From assembly GCA_049514215.1 (NCBI GenBank), contig JBEKVI010000019.1, forward strand, positions 1-64,000: a stretch of DNA of 64,000 nt. The letters are read 5' to 3'. Both the position numbers and the translations under genes were made by a program. Below, one piece after another: positions 49,721 to 59,300 of this stretch; position 1 is the first letter of the stretch; each line of letters begins with the position of its first letter. This DNA is from BOG-994 sp049514215 (GTDB taxonomy: Bacteria; Pseudomonadota; Gammaproteobacteria; Burkholderiales; Burkholderiaceae_D). Below the pieces are notes generated by a model. It was not told the origin of the DNA and searched no databases. It saw only the letters and a list, made by a program, of their open reading frames with translations.

Positions 49721-51267
49721 CCAGTGGGTCTGGCACCCCGGAGCCGGCGCCTCGTTCGGCGCCAGCTAGCGCCCCCCCAGCGGAACCCGCGAGCCGCGCG
49801 GACGCGCCGGCGAAAGCTCCTCGGGCGGCCGATGTCTTTACGGGGAAGGCCGACCTGAACTGCCAGGTTCTGGTACTTGGAGCCGGTCCCGGCGGTTACT
49901 CCGCCGCCTTTCGAGCCGCTGATCTGGGGTTGTCGACCGTCCTCATCGAGCGATATCCGACGCTTGGGGGAGTCTGCCTGAATGTCGGTTGTATTCCGTC
50001 CAAGGCGCTCTTACATGTGGCCGGCGTGATGGACGAGGCGGCGCATTTCGCAGACCTGGGGATCGCATTTGCCAAGCCCAAGATCAATCTCGACCAGTTG
50101 CGCGCACACAAGTCCAAGGTGGTCGGCAAGTTGACCTCGGGGCTGGCCGGCATGGCGAAAGGACGCAAGGTGACCGTGGTCAAAGGCGTCGGATCCTTCG
50201 TCGATTCGCACCACCTTTCAGTACAGACTGAGGCAGGCTCGAAGATCATTGCATTCGAAAAGGCCATCATCGCTGCCGGTTCCGAATCCGTGAGGCTTCC
50301 CTTTGCGCCTCAAGACGAACGGATTGTCGATTCGACAGGGGCGCTTGAATTACCTTTCATCCCGAAAAAAATGCTGATCGTGGGAGGCGGGATTATTGGC
50401 CTGGAGATGGGAACGGTGTATTCGACATTGGGCGCTCGTCTCGATGTCGTCGAAATGCTCGAAGGCTTGATGCCCGGCGCCGATCGTGACCTGGTCAAGG
50501 TCTGGACCAAAATGAACGAGGCACGGTTTGACCGCATTCTGCTCAAGACGAAGACCGTCTCGATGGAGGCCAAAAAAGACGGTATCTGGGTACGCTTCGA
50601 GGGTGAGGGCGCGCCGGCCGAAGCGCAGCGCTATGACCTGGTCCTCGAGGCGGTGGGCCGGCGACCCAATGGGGGCCGTATCGGCGCTGAAAAAGCCGGT
50701 GTCGCGGTCAGCGAGCGCGGGTTCATCGAGGTCGATCGTCAGATGCGAAGCAACGTCGAACATATCTTTGCCATTGGCGATCTGGTGGGTCAGCCCATGC
50801 TCGCTCACAAAGCCACGCACCAGGGCCACGTCGCGGCTGAGGCTGCTGCCGGCGAAAAGTCCTATTTCGACGCGCGCGTCATTCCGTCGGTGGCCTATAC
50901 TGACCCCGAGATTGCCTGGGTCGGACAGACGGAAGATGAAGCCAAGGCGAGCGGGGTTACGCTCGGTAAGGCGATCTTTCCCTGGGCGGCATCCGGTCGG
51001 GCGATCGCCAACGGCCGGGACGAAGGATTTACGAAGCTTTTGTTCGATCCCAAGACCCACCGTATTGTGGGCGGCGCAATCGTGGGCACCAATGCGGGGG
51101 ACCTCATTTCGGAACTTGCGCTTGCCGTCGAGATGGGAGCGGACGCGACCGACATCGGCCGGACCATTCACCCCCATCCCACGCTGGGCGAGACCGTCGG
51201 GCTTGCGGCCGAGGTGTTCGAGGGGGTGTGTACCGACGTACCGGCCGTGCGGAAAAGGCCGACCTGA
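49474..51267 (+). CDS. lpdA: Dihydrolipoamide dehydrogenase (E3) with N-terminal lipoyl domain
   Basis: The 597-residue flavoprotein reoxidises dihydrolipoyl groups with NAD. Residues about 2-78 form a lipoyl domain (VESDKASMEIPSS), followed by an Ala/Pro-rich linker and the E3 body. The FAD motif is VLGAGPGGYSAAFRAAD, the redox disulfide is in PTLGGVCLNVGCIPSKALLH, the NAD motif is LIVGGGIIGLEMGTVYSTLG and the dimer-interface His-Glu is in HPHPTLGETV. The extra lipoyl domain is typical of the betaproteobacterial PDH-type enzyme. It overlaps the proteasome-homologue gene by 4 bases. Confidence 0.95.
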   Translation: MNPIEIKVPDIGDFKDVEVIEVLVKPGDEIKAEQSLITVESDKASMEIPSSAAGRVAEVRIKLGDKVSQGSTILMLEASGASASGSGTPEPAPRSAPASAPPAEPASRADAPAKAPRAADVFTGKADLNCQVLVLGAGPGGYSAAFRAADLGLSTVLIERYPTLGGVCLNVGCIPSKALLHVAGVMDEAAHFADLGIAFAKPKINLDQLRAHKSKVVGKLTSGLAGMAKGRKVTVVKGVGSFVDSHHLSVQTEAGSKIIAFEKAIIAAGSESVRLPFAPQDERIVDSTGALELPFIPKKMLIVGGGIIGLEMGTVYSTLGARLDVVEMLEGLMPGADRDLVKVWTKMNEARFDRILLKTKTVSMEAKKDGIWVRFEGEGAPAEAQRYDLVLEAVGRRPNGGRIGAEKAGVAVSERGFIEVDRQMRSNVEHIFAIGDLVGQPMLAHKATHQGHVAAEAAAGEKSYFDARVIPSVAYTDPEIAWVGQTEDEAKASGVTLGKAIFPWAASGRAIANGRDEGFTKLLFDPKTHRIVGGAIVGTNAGDLISELALAVEMGADATDIGRTIHPHPTLGETVGLAAEVFEGVCTDVPAVRKRPT

Positions 51268-51337
51268 AGCGGTGAAAAAAGAAGGGTCCCCTGGGGTCGG
51301 ATGCGTGTGCCAGAGGGGCGGGATCGAAGATGTTGCG

Positions 51338-52051
51338 ATGAACATGGCCCAAGAGCTGAGCAAGCAGAAGGCGGCACAGTCGGCGATTCAGCTGGTGGCC
51401 GCGGAGCTGCGCCCGGAGTGGCCGATCGGCGTGGGTACCGGCTCGACCGCGGAGTACTTCATCGAAGCGCTCGCGCCCTATCGCGGCCGATTTCTCGCTG
51501 CCGTGGCCAGCAGTGAGAGGACCGCGGCGCGGCTGTCCCATCATCAGATCCCTGTCATAGAGCTCAATGAAGCGCAAACCCTGCCTCTGTATGTGGATGG
51601 CGCCGACGAGATCTCCGACGATCTGGTTCTCGTCAAGGGCGGCGGCGGGGCGCTCACACGCGAGAAAATCGTGGCCGCCGCAGCTGCGCGCTTTATCTGC
51701 ATCGCCGACGAGAGCAAGCTTGTCCCAAAACTTGGGGGGTTCCCCCTGCCCGTGGAGGTCATTCCGATGGCGCGCAGCTACGTCGCACGCGCGCTTGAGC
51801 ATATCTGTGGTTTGGGAGTGACGATCCGTTTGCGAAAGGACAGCGACGGACTGACCTTTACGACCGACAATGGCAACATTATTCTTGACATCGAGGGCCT
51901 CAACATTACGGATCCCGTCCTGCTCGAGGCGGAAATAGACGGGATCGCTGGTGTGGTCGCCAATGGCCTTTTCGCCAGGCGCCGCGCCGATGTCGTATTG
52001 CTGGGACAATCGGAAGGTGTGCGAAAACTGCTGGCGGGACGCAAGGGCTAA
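51338..52051 (+). CDS. rpiA: Ribose-5-phosphate isomerase A
   Basis: The 237-residue enzyme interconverts ribose 5-phosphate and ribulose 5-phosphate. It has IGVGTGSTAEYFIEAL, LYVDGADEISDDLVLVKGGGGALTREKI and KLGGFPLPVEVIPMA, which contain the catalytic Asp/Glu/Lys residues of the family. The start is ATG 51338 (MNMAQELSKQKAAQSA) or the ATG 6 bases later; a much longer open frame upstream is the shifted frame of lpdA. It lies 70 bases after lpdA. Confidence 0.93.
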   Translation: MNMAQELSKQKAAQSAIQLVAAELRPEWPIGVGTGSTAEYFIEALAPYRGRFLAAVASSERTAARLSHHQIPVIELNEAQTLPLYVDGADEISDDLVLVKGGGGALTREKIVAAAAARFICIADESKLVPKLGGFPLPVEVIPMARSYVARALEHICGLGVTIRLRKDSDGLTFTTDNGNIILDIEGLNITDPVLLEAEIDGIAGVVANGLFARRRADVVLLGQSEGVRKLLAGRKG

Positions 52052-52128
52052 GCCAAGATCTTGCCGTCGTGAAACAAATGTGTCATACACGTGGATTAAG
52101 CTGAAGAGAACGTAACGACCCGCACCTT

Positions 52129-52827
52129 ATGTCCGACCATACATCGAAGCAGTTTGACTCCGAACTGGAAGCCGTTCGATCCAGCGTGCTGCAGATGGGC
52201 GGGCTCGTCGAAGAACAGATCAATCGGGCCATCGAGGCCTTGGGCTCGGGCGACATGGCGCTCATCGACAACATTACGGAGACCGACAAACAGGTCAACC
52301 GTATGGAAGTCGATCTCGACGAGCAGTGCAGTCACATCATCGCGCGCCGCCAGCCCACAGCAGGTGATCTTAGACTCATCATGACGGTGGTCAAAATGAT
52401 CACCGATCTGGAGCGCATTGGCGATGAGGCCCAGAAAGTCGCTCGCATGGCGCGCCTCATCCACGAGGCCGAGCGTGCCCACATGCCCCGTGTTGAGCTC
52501 GGACACATCGCAAGCGCAGCCATAGCGATGCTGCGCAAGGCCCTCGACTCGTTTGCCCGCCTCGATCCCGTAACGGCCGCCCGGGTGGTACGTGACGATC
52601 TGGAGCTCGATGACGAGTATCAATCCATCGTTCGTCAGCTCATCACGTTCATGATCGAAGATCCAAGAACGATTTCGCGTTCCATCGAAATCCTGTTTAT
52701 CGTGAAGGCTCTAGAGCGTATTGGCGACCATGCCAAGAACATGTGCGAGTACACGGTCTACATGGTCAAAGGTCGCGACGTGCGTCACATCGCCGTCGAC
52801 GATCTTGAGCGCGAGGCGGCCGAATAG
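52129..52827 (+). CDS. phoU: Phosphate transport system regulatory protein PhoU
   Basis: The 232-residue all-helical protein has two repeats of the PhoU fold: FDSELEAVRSSVLQMGGLVEEQI, RQPTAGDLRLIMTVVKMITDLERIGDEA (repeat 1) and VKALERIGDHAKNMCEYTVYMVKGRDVRH (repeat 2), each with the E-R-I-G-D motif for metal clusters. PhoU links PstSCAB with PhoR and represses the Pho regulon when phosphate is plentiful. No pst or pho genes are nearby, so it stands alone. Confidence 0.94.
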   Translation: MSDHTSKQFDSELEAVRSSVLQMGGLVEEQINRAIEALGSGDMALIDNITETDKQVNRMEVDLDEQCSHIIARRQPTAGDLRLIMTVVKMITDLERIGDEAQKVARMARLIHEAERAHMPRVELGHIASAAIAMLRKALDSFARLDPVTAARVVRDDLELDDEYQSIVRQLITFMIEDPRTISRSIEILFIVKALERIGDHAKNMCEYTVYMVKGRDVRHIAVDDLEREAAE

Positions 52828-52950
52828 GGCAGGGCCGTGTGCATTCGGCCACACCAGTTCTGAGCGTCGGGCCCTCATTTTTGCCGCGGTTTGCGCTGAA
52901 TTCCGCGCCAAGCCGGGTGTCCACCCTTAAACCGCATACGGGCAAGTCAT

Positions 52951-52977
52951 GCCAAGCCGATGATCCTGCGGCTTGGC
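52951..52977. terminator. Stem-loop between phoU and yggX
   Basis: Perfect 9-base arms GCCAAGCCG and CGGCTTGGC surround a 9-base loop between two convergent genes. There is no run of T on either side, so if it ends transcription it may rely on Rho or act from both directions. Confidence 0.45.
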
Positions 52978-53039
52978 CCGGACCCTGGGCGACATTCTGC
53001 TCTCGCCCGATAGAGAGGTCCTTCCTCTAGGCGGACTGC

Positions 53040-53318
53040 TCAGGAGGCAGCGCTTGGGGGAACGTAGCCTTGGGCAACATCGGCACCCTCTCCAAAAAAA
53101 TGACGCTCGGCCTGTTGCATCAGATATTTCCGTGCGCGGGCATCGGCGAGATTGAGCCGATTTTCATTCACCAGCATGGTTTGCTGCTTGAGCCAGCCTG
53201 CCCAGGCCTCCTTGGAGACGTTCTCGTAAATCTTTTTGCCCAACTCGTTTGGATAGGGAGGAAAGTCGAGCCCCTCTGCGTCACGGCCGAGTTTTATGCA
53301 ATGAACCGTTCTGCTCAT
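53040..53318 (-). CDS. yggX: Fe(2+)-trafficking / oxidative damage protection protein YggX
   Basis: The 92-residue protein begins MSRTVHCIKLGRDAEGLDFP and contains GKKIYENVSKEAWAGWLKQQTMLVNENRLNL and RKYLMQQAERHFFGE, the full YggX pattern with the conserved Cys7. It protects Fe-S clusters from oxidants. The start at 53318 follows AGGAA by 6 bases; a longer open frame upstream has no family residues. It is convergent with phoU and divergent from the histidine kinase gene. Confidence 0.94.
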   Translation of the reverse strand: MSRTVHCIKLGRDAEGLDFPPYPNELGKKIYENVSKEAWAGWLKQQTMLVNENRLNLADARARKYLMQQAERHFFGEGADVAQGYVPPSAAS

Positions 53319-53408
53319 TGGCGTTCCTAGGTAAACTACTTTAATGTCCTGTAATCTTAAACCACTTGATTGCCATCGCGCTCGTTTGCCTGCGCGGCTC
53401 AGTGCCCA

Positions 53409-54149
53409 GTGAATACTGAAACTCCACGAACCGCCCGGCGTGTTGCGCGTCCCAAAGGCGGTGCCTCCGCCCGTCAAATCACCGCCGCCGAACTGCGCGC
53501 CACCGAGCGCGAGAAGGTCCGTCTCAGTACCGAACTGCACGATGGCGTGGGGCAGCACCTGACGGGGATTGCCTTTCTGGCCAAAGCTCTGGCCAACCGC
53601 CTGCGGACCCAGGCTGCAGTCGAGGCCGGGGACGCCGAGGAGATCGCGCGCCTGACCAATCAAGCCATCGGGAATATCCGCGCGCTGGCGCGAGGCCTGC
53701 GTCCCGTGGGTCTCGAGGACAATGCGCTAACGGTGGCGCTGTCCCAGCTCGCCCGTGACGTGACCCGGGTCTATGGGGTCGAGTGCATGTTTGGAGAGGA
53801 CGAGCCCGTCACGATCGCGAGCGCGCTGGTGTCCCACCATCTCTATCGAATCGCCCAGGAAGGCGTTCATAACGCGGTCAAACATGGCAGTGGTGACCGG
53901 ATTACGCTCGATCTTGTCAATCGCGGAGACACCATCACGTTAACCGTATCCAACAAGGGCAACCTGCGCGTGCCAGGCGGCAGCTTGCGCGACAGCCCTG
54001 GCATTGGCATCGCGAGCATGCGCCATCGCGCGCTCGTCATCGGAGCGAGGCTTACCCTGGAGAATACCCGCGCAGACGAAGTACGACTTAAAGTCACGAT
54101 AGGCTATGATGCAGCACAAACGCTGCGCGAAGAGGGGGAGCGCCAATGA
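53409..54149 (+). CDS. Cytosolic sensor histidine kinase of the NarX/UhpB (HisKA_3) type
   Basis: The roughly 246-residue kinase has HisKA_3 (H-box STELHDGVGQHLTGIAFLAKAL near residue 48) and an ATPase domain (N-box EGVHNAVKHGSGDR, G-box PGIGIASMRHRA). There is no membrane segment and only about 35 polar residues precede the H-box region, so no sensor domain is encoded. The start is uncertain: GTG 53409 or TTG 53370 are candidates without a clear ribosome site. It overlaps the response regulator gene by 4 bases, so the partner is certain. The input signal must come from another protein or directly from the cytosol. Confidence 0.82.
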   Translation: MNTETPRTARRVARPKGGASARQITAAELRATEREKVRLSTELHDGVGQHLTGIAFLAKALANRLRTQAAVEAGDAEEIARLTNQAIGNIRALARGLRPVGLEDNALTVALSQLARDVTRVYGVECMFGEDEPVTIASALVSHHLYRIAQEGVHNAVKHGSGDRITLDLVNRGDTITLTVSNKGNLRVPGGSLRDSPGIGIASMRHRALVIGARLTLENTRADEVRLKVTIGYDAAQTLREEGERQ

Positions 54150-54829
54150 CAAATGCCTCATCAACGATTGGCCCGTTGCCAGAAAAGGCCCGCATCATGA
54201 TCGTCGATGACCATGTGATCGTGCGCCAGGGCATCGCACAACTGGTCAATCGGGAGCCGGATCTGGATGTCTGCTGCGAGGCGGGCGACGCCGAGTCGGC
54301 TCTGGCTGTGCTGCGCTCGCGTCCAGTGGATCTGGCCATCGTCGACATCTCGCTGCCGGGAACGTCGGGAATCGAGCTCGTCAAGCTTTTGCATCAGCAG
54401 CAGGCGGATCTTCCCGTGCTCATGATGAGCATGCATGACGAGGCACTGTACTCGGATCGGGCTTTTCGGGCTGGTGCCCGGGGCTATGTCATGAAGCAGG
54501 AGGCGACCGAGAAACTCCTCATGGCGATTCGAAAGATCCTCAATGGCGGGGTCTATGTGAGCGATCGCATGCAGACCGTCATGGTGCAGCGCTTCCTTAG
54601 TAGCGGCATGGATCAGAAGGTCTCGTTCATCGACAATCTGACGGATCGCGAATTCGAGATCCTCAGGATGATCGGTCAAGGGCTGAGCGTCTCCGAAATT
54701 GCGACCAAGCTCGGCCGCAGCGTGAAAACCGTGGAGGCGCATCGCGCGAATCTGCGCGAGAAACTGGGCCTAAAGCGCGCCGCCGAGCTGGCCCGGTTCG
54801 CCACGCAGTGGGCCGAACGCGGAGACTAG
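54146..54829 (+). CDS. NarL/UhpA-family response regulator
   Basis: The 227-residue regulator has a receiver (RIMIVDDHVIVRQGIAQLV; phosphorylated Asp in LAIVDISLPGTSG near residue 70; Lys in GYVMKQEAT) and LuxR-type HTH (LTDREFEILRMIGQGLSVSEI, KTVEAHRANLREKLGLK). It is the partner of the upstream histidine kinase (ATGA overlap). Its targets are not visible. It is convergent with argA with a gap of three bases. Confidence 0.92.
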   Translation: MTNASSTIGPLPEKARIMIVDDHVIVRQGIAQLVNREPDLDVCCEAGDAESALAVLRSRPVDLAIVDISLPGTSGIELVKLLHQQQADLPVLMMSMHDEALYSDRAFRAGARGYVMKQEATEKLLMAIRKILNGGVYVSDRMQTVMVQRFLSSGMDQKVSFIDNLTDREFEILRMIGQGLSVSEIATKLGRSVKTVEAHRANLREKLGLKRAAELARFATQWAERGD

Positions 54830-54832
54830 TCC

Positions 54833-56236
54833 CTAAAGGCGCTTGAGCAGGACCTGACTCTTGCGCGACCAGTTGTACATCCTCTGGCGGTCCTTGGGAA
54901 GCTGGTCCACCGTGCCAAGCACGAAACCGCGCTTGAGGAACCAATGCGCGGTCCGGGTCGTGAGGACAAAAATCTGATCGAGACCCATGGCCCGCGCGCG
55001 AAGCTCAATGCGTTTCATCAGCTTTTCCCCGTCACCCATGCCCTGAGCATCGGGTGAAACGGTGAGACACGCGAGCTCCCCCATCCGTTCCGTGGGGAAG
55101 GCGTAGAGCGCGGCGCAGCCGAAAAGGCGTCCGTCGTGCTCGATGACACTGAAGTACTCTATCTCGCGCTCGATACGTCCGCGCCCGCGCTTGACGAGCG
55201 TGCCATCGATCTCGAGCGGCTCGATGAGCTTCAGGATCCCGCCGACGTCGTCAATCGTCGCCTCGCGCAACTCTTCGAGCTCGTCAGCTGCGATCATCGT
55301 TCCAACCCCGTCATGGGTGAACACCTCAAGCAGGGCACCACCGTCGATCGAGAACGGGACCAGATGGGCGCGCGGAACGCCAGCGGCGATGGCACGCAGG
55401 GCGTGCTTGAGGTAGGAAGCAGTATCCGGGGAGAGCTTGCCACCGGCCAGATGACGGCTGGCCGAAGGGCTCGACATTTCGCGAATCAGTTCGTGCTTGT
55501 CGTCCACGATGCCTGCGGTCTCGGTCAGGAAGATGAGCTTCTCGGCCCTGAGGGCGGCCGCCACGCTTGAGGCAACATCTTCCATGTCCAGGTTGAATGC
55601 CTCGCCCGTAGGCGAGAAGCCAAGAGGAGAGATCAACACCACCGCCCGCGTGTTCAAGGCGAGTTCGATGATCTGGGCCGAGACCTTGCGCACGATGCCG
55701 GTGTGCTGGAAATCGACGCCATCGACAACACCGACCGGTCGTGCCGTGATGAAGTTGCCCGACATTACCTTGATATCGGCGTTGGCCATCGGGGTATTGG
55801 CCAGGCCCTGGGAGAACGCGGCCTCGATATCGAGTCGGATCTCGCCACTGGCTTCCTTGGCGCATTCGAGGGCGGCGGTATCGGTCACCCGGGTTTGGTT
55901 GTAGATCACCGAGTCGATGTGGCGTAGTCGCAACTGCTCTTCGATCTGCGGCCGTGATCCATGGACGACCACGACGCGAATGCCCAAGGCCCTGAGCAAG
56001 GCCAGATCTTCGCAGATGCGTGTGAGCCGGCCGGCCTGCACAGCCTCTCCGCCGAAGGCGACGACAAAGGTCTTGCGCTTGAACGCATGGATGTAGGGCG
56101 CCACGGCGCGAAACCAGGCGACGAACTGCGCCTGATAAACCGCGTCATCGTCGGACAGGCAGGGTAGATCAAACGTCGCCGAGTCTTCGTCCGGACGAAT
56201 CGGCAGGGGCGAGTCGGTTCCATTCATAACGCGCAT
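54833..56236 (-). CDS. argA: Amino-acid N-acetyltransferase (N-acetylglutamate synthase)
   Basis: The 467-residue enzyme starts arginine biosynthesis by acetylating glutamate. The N-terminal part is an amino-acid-kinase fold (FVVAFGGEAVQAGRLTRICEDLALL, GIRVVVVHGSRPQIEEQL) that binds arginine as inhibitor; the C-terminal GNAT domain carries LACLTVSPDAQGMGDGEKLMKRI, the acetyl-CoA loop. ATG 56236 (MRVMNGTDSP) is used; the ATG 9 bases later is equally possible. It is divergent from hrpA with a 69-base gap. Confidence 0.94.
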   Translation of the reverse strand: MRVMNGTDSPLPIRPDEDSATFDLPCLSDDDAVYQAQFVAWFRAVAPYIHAFKRKTFVVAFGGEAVQAGRLTRICEDLALLRALGIRVVVVHGSRPQIEEQLRLRHIDSVIYNQTRVTDTAALECAKEASGEIRLDIEAAFSQGLANTPMANADIKVMSGNFITARPVGVVDGVDFQHTGIVRKVSAQIIELALNTRAVVLISPLGFSPTGEAFNLDMEDVASSVAAALRAEKLIFLTETAGIVDDKHELIREMSSPSASRHLAGGKLSPDTASYLKHALRAIAAGVPRAHLVPFSIDGGALLEVFTHDGVGTMIAADELEELREATIDDVGGILKLIEPLEIDGTLVKRGRGRIEREIEYFSVIEHDGRLFGCAALYAFPTERMGELACLTVSPDAQGMGDGEKLMKRIELRARAMGLDQIFVLTTRTAHWFLKRGFVLGTVDQLPKDRQRMYNWSRKSQVLLKRL

Positions 56237-56305
56237 TATAATTCTTCAAATCCCAATCGAGGCCTGCGCCGTCGCATTCCGCAACGGCGATGCGGTCTTT
56301 TTCTG

Positions 56306-59300
56306 ATGCAACAGTCCCCAAGCCAAAATCGCTCGCGTCCTGCGGCGGCCGCGCTGCGACCGCCGCGCAAAGCCCATCCCGGCTTTGCCAACCCGATTCC
56401 GCCGCTCACATTTCCCGAAGAGCTTCCGGTCTCGGAGCTTAGAGAAACCATCGCCCGCGCGATCGAGCGCCATCAGGTCGTCATTGTTTGCGGGGAGACG
56501 GGTTCGGGCAAGACGACGCAGTTGCCCAAGATTTGTCTGGCTCTGGGCCGTGGACTGGGAGCCGGCGGGACCGGCCTTATCGGCCACACCCAGCCGCGCC
56601 GGCTGGCTGCGACCTCAACGGCGCGTCGCATCGCCGACGAATTGGGTTCGCCTCTGGGCGAGCACGTCGGCTTTAAGATCCGCTTTCACGACCAACTCAG
56701 TCGCGGGGCCTCGGTCAAGTTGATGACGGATGGCATTCTGCTCTCCGAGACGCAGAGCGATCCCCTGTTGCGGGCTTACGACACGCTGATCATCGACGAG
56801 GCCCATGAGCGCAGCCTGAACATCGACTTTCTGTTGGGCTATCTGAAGCGCATCCTCCCCGAAAGGCCCGATCTGAAAGTGATCGTGACCTCGGCAACGC
56901 TCGACGTGGAACGCTTCTCCAAGCACTTTGGCTCCCCCGATGAGGCCGCGCCCGTCATCGAGGTCTCGGGTCGGCTGTATTCGGTCGAGCATCGTTACCG
57001 TCCGATCGACAACGGCGAGAAGGATCGCGACCTGATCGATGCCGTGGTCGACGGGGTGGACGAGGTTTGTTCCTGCGGACCCGGCGATGTCTTGGTTTTC
57101 CTTCCTGGCGAGCGCGAGATCCGTGAGGCGGCCGAGGCGCTGCGCAAACACCATCCGCCCCACACGGAGATCCTACCGCTGTTCGCGAGGCTCTCGTCAG
57201 CCGAGCAGGAGCGCGTGTTCGAACGCTCCAATGCGCGTCGCATCGTCTTGTCGACCAATGTGGCCGAGACCTCCTTGACCGTGCCCGGAATCCGCTACGT
57301 GGTCGACACTGGGCTCGCGCGGGTCAAACGCTACAGCTATCGCAACAAAGTCGAGCAACTCCACATCGAGCCAATTTCCCAAGCCGCGGCCCGGCAGCGT
57401 GCGGGCCGATGCGGACGCGTGGCCGACGGCGTTTGCATTAGGCTGTTCGAGGAAGCGGACTTTCTGTCACGCCCGGTCTTCTCCGAGCCCGAAATACTGC
57501 GCTCCTCGCTTGCTGCTGTGATCCTGCGCATGAAGTCGCTCCATCTTGGAGAGGTCGAAACGTTCCCCTTCGTTGAGCCCCCCCTCTCGCGGGCCGTCTC
57601 CGACGGCTATCAGCTACTCACCGAACTGGGCGCCGCGACCGAGGAGCGCACGCTGACCGACCTGGGTGAAGAGCTTGCACGCTTGCCGCTGGATCCGCGC
57701 GCGGCGCGCATGCTACTGGCCGGTCGCGACGGGGGCTGTTTGACCGAGATGCTCGTGCTTGCCAGTGCCCTTTCGGTGTCCGATCCCCGGGAGCGACCCC
57801 TTGAGCAGCAGGAAGCGGCCGACAGCGCGCATCGCCGATTCGTCGATGAGAAGTCGGAGTTCCTGGCCGACCTGAAACTTTGGAGGTGGTACGAGGATGC
57901 AATCGTGCACAAGAAGTCCAACCGCCAGTTGCGCGAGGCCTGCCGCGAAGCTTTTGTGTCTCAGCTCAGGCTGCGCGAGTGGAGGGACGTTCACACCCAG
58001 CTTATGACCACCGCGACCGAGCGCGGCTGGCGGCTCAATGCTTCGCCGGCGACGTTCGAGCAGATCCATGTGGCGCTGTTGGCGGGCCTTTTGGGCAACA
58101 TCGGTCTGAAGTCCGACGAGGATGCCTATTTTCTCGGGCCGCGTGGCATCAAGTTCTATCCCTGGCCGGGCTCGACCCTGGCGCGCAAGACGCAACGCTG
58201 GATCGTCGCTGCCGAACTCGTCGAGACCAGCCGGCTTTTCGCGCGCAAGCTCGCGCGGATCGAGCCGGCGTGGCTCGAGCGCGTGGGATCCCACCTACTG
58301 AAAAAATCCTACAGCGAACCGCATTGGTCCCGACGTTTGGCGCAAGTGACCGCCTACGAGCGCGCGACGCTTTACGGACTGGTGGTCTACGCGCAGCGCC
58401 CGGTTGATTTTGGGCAGCTCAATGCCGAGTTGGCTCGGTCGATCTTCATTCGCGATGGATTGGTGGGCGGAATGCGCGGTCAGGCCTATGAGCCAAAGTC
58501 CGGCGCCGTGATGCGCATGCTCACGCACAATCGAAACCAGATCGAGCAGATCGAAGAACTCGAGCACAAGGCGCGCCGGCCCGACGTGCTCGTTGACGAC
58601 GAGCTCATCGTCGCCTTGTGCGAGAGCGTGGTACCGCAGGACGTTCACGATGGCGCCTCCTTCGAGAAATGGTATGGGCGTGCGAGCCGGGAGGAGCCGC
58701 GACTCCTGTATCTGTCAGCCGAGGATCTGATGCGTCACGAGGCCTCGGGCGTGACGACCGAACTGTTTCCGAAATCCCTCTCGCAAGGCGGAGTCAGCAT
58801 GGCGCTTGACTATCACTTCGAGCCCGGTGGGGCGCGCGACGGGGTCACGCTCAGCGTCCCGCTGTATGCCCTGAACCTTCTCGACGCCGAGCGGATGGAC
58901 TGGCTGGTCCCGGGGCTGCTCAAGGAAAAGGTACAGGCGCTTTTGAAGTCGCTTCCGCAAAAGCTGCGCCGCCATTGCGTCCCTCTGCCCGAGTACGCGG
59001 ACCAGTTCTGCCTGCGCCACCCAAGCATGCCTGAGGGCACATCCCTGATCGATGCGCTGATCGAGGATGTGCGTGCGAGCGTCGGTCAAGTGGTGCGCGC
59101 GTCGGATTTCAAACTTGAGACCGTTCCGCAGCACCTTTCCATGAATTATCGGGTGATCGATCCCGATGGACGTCAGCTCGCTGCAGGACGTGATCTGGAC
59201 GTGCTGCGCAAGGAACTTGGTCAGGCCGCCCAGCGCCAGTTCCAGCAGGCATTTCAGGAAGCACGAAGGACCGACCCCTTGGGACCCGACTCCTCTGGAC

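Noticed and set aside
50528..51337. In-frame extension of 270 codons upstream of rpiA
   Set aside because: This is the shifted frame of lpdA with Arg/Ser-rich composition. Family length and motifs of RpiA begin at 51338.
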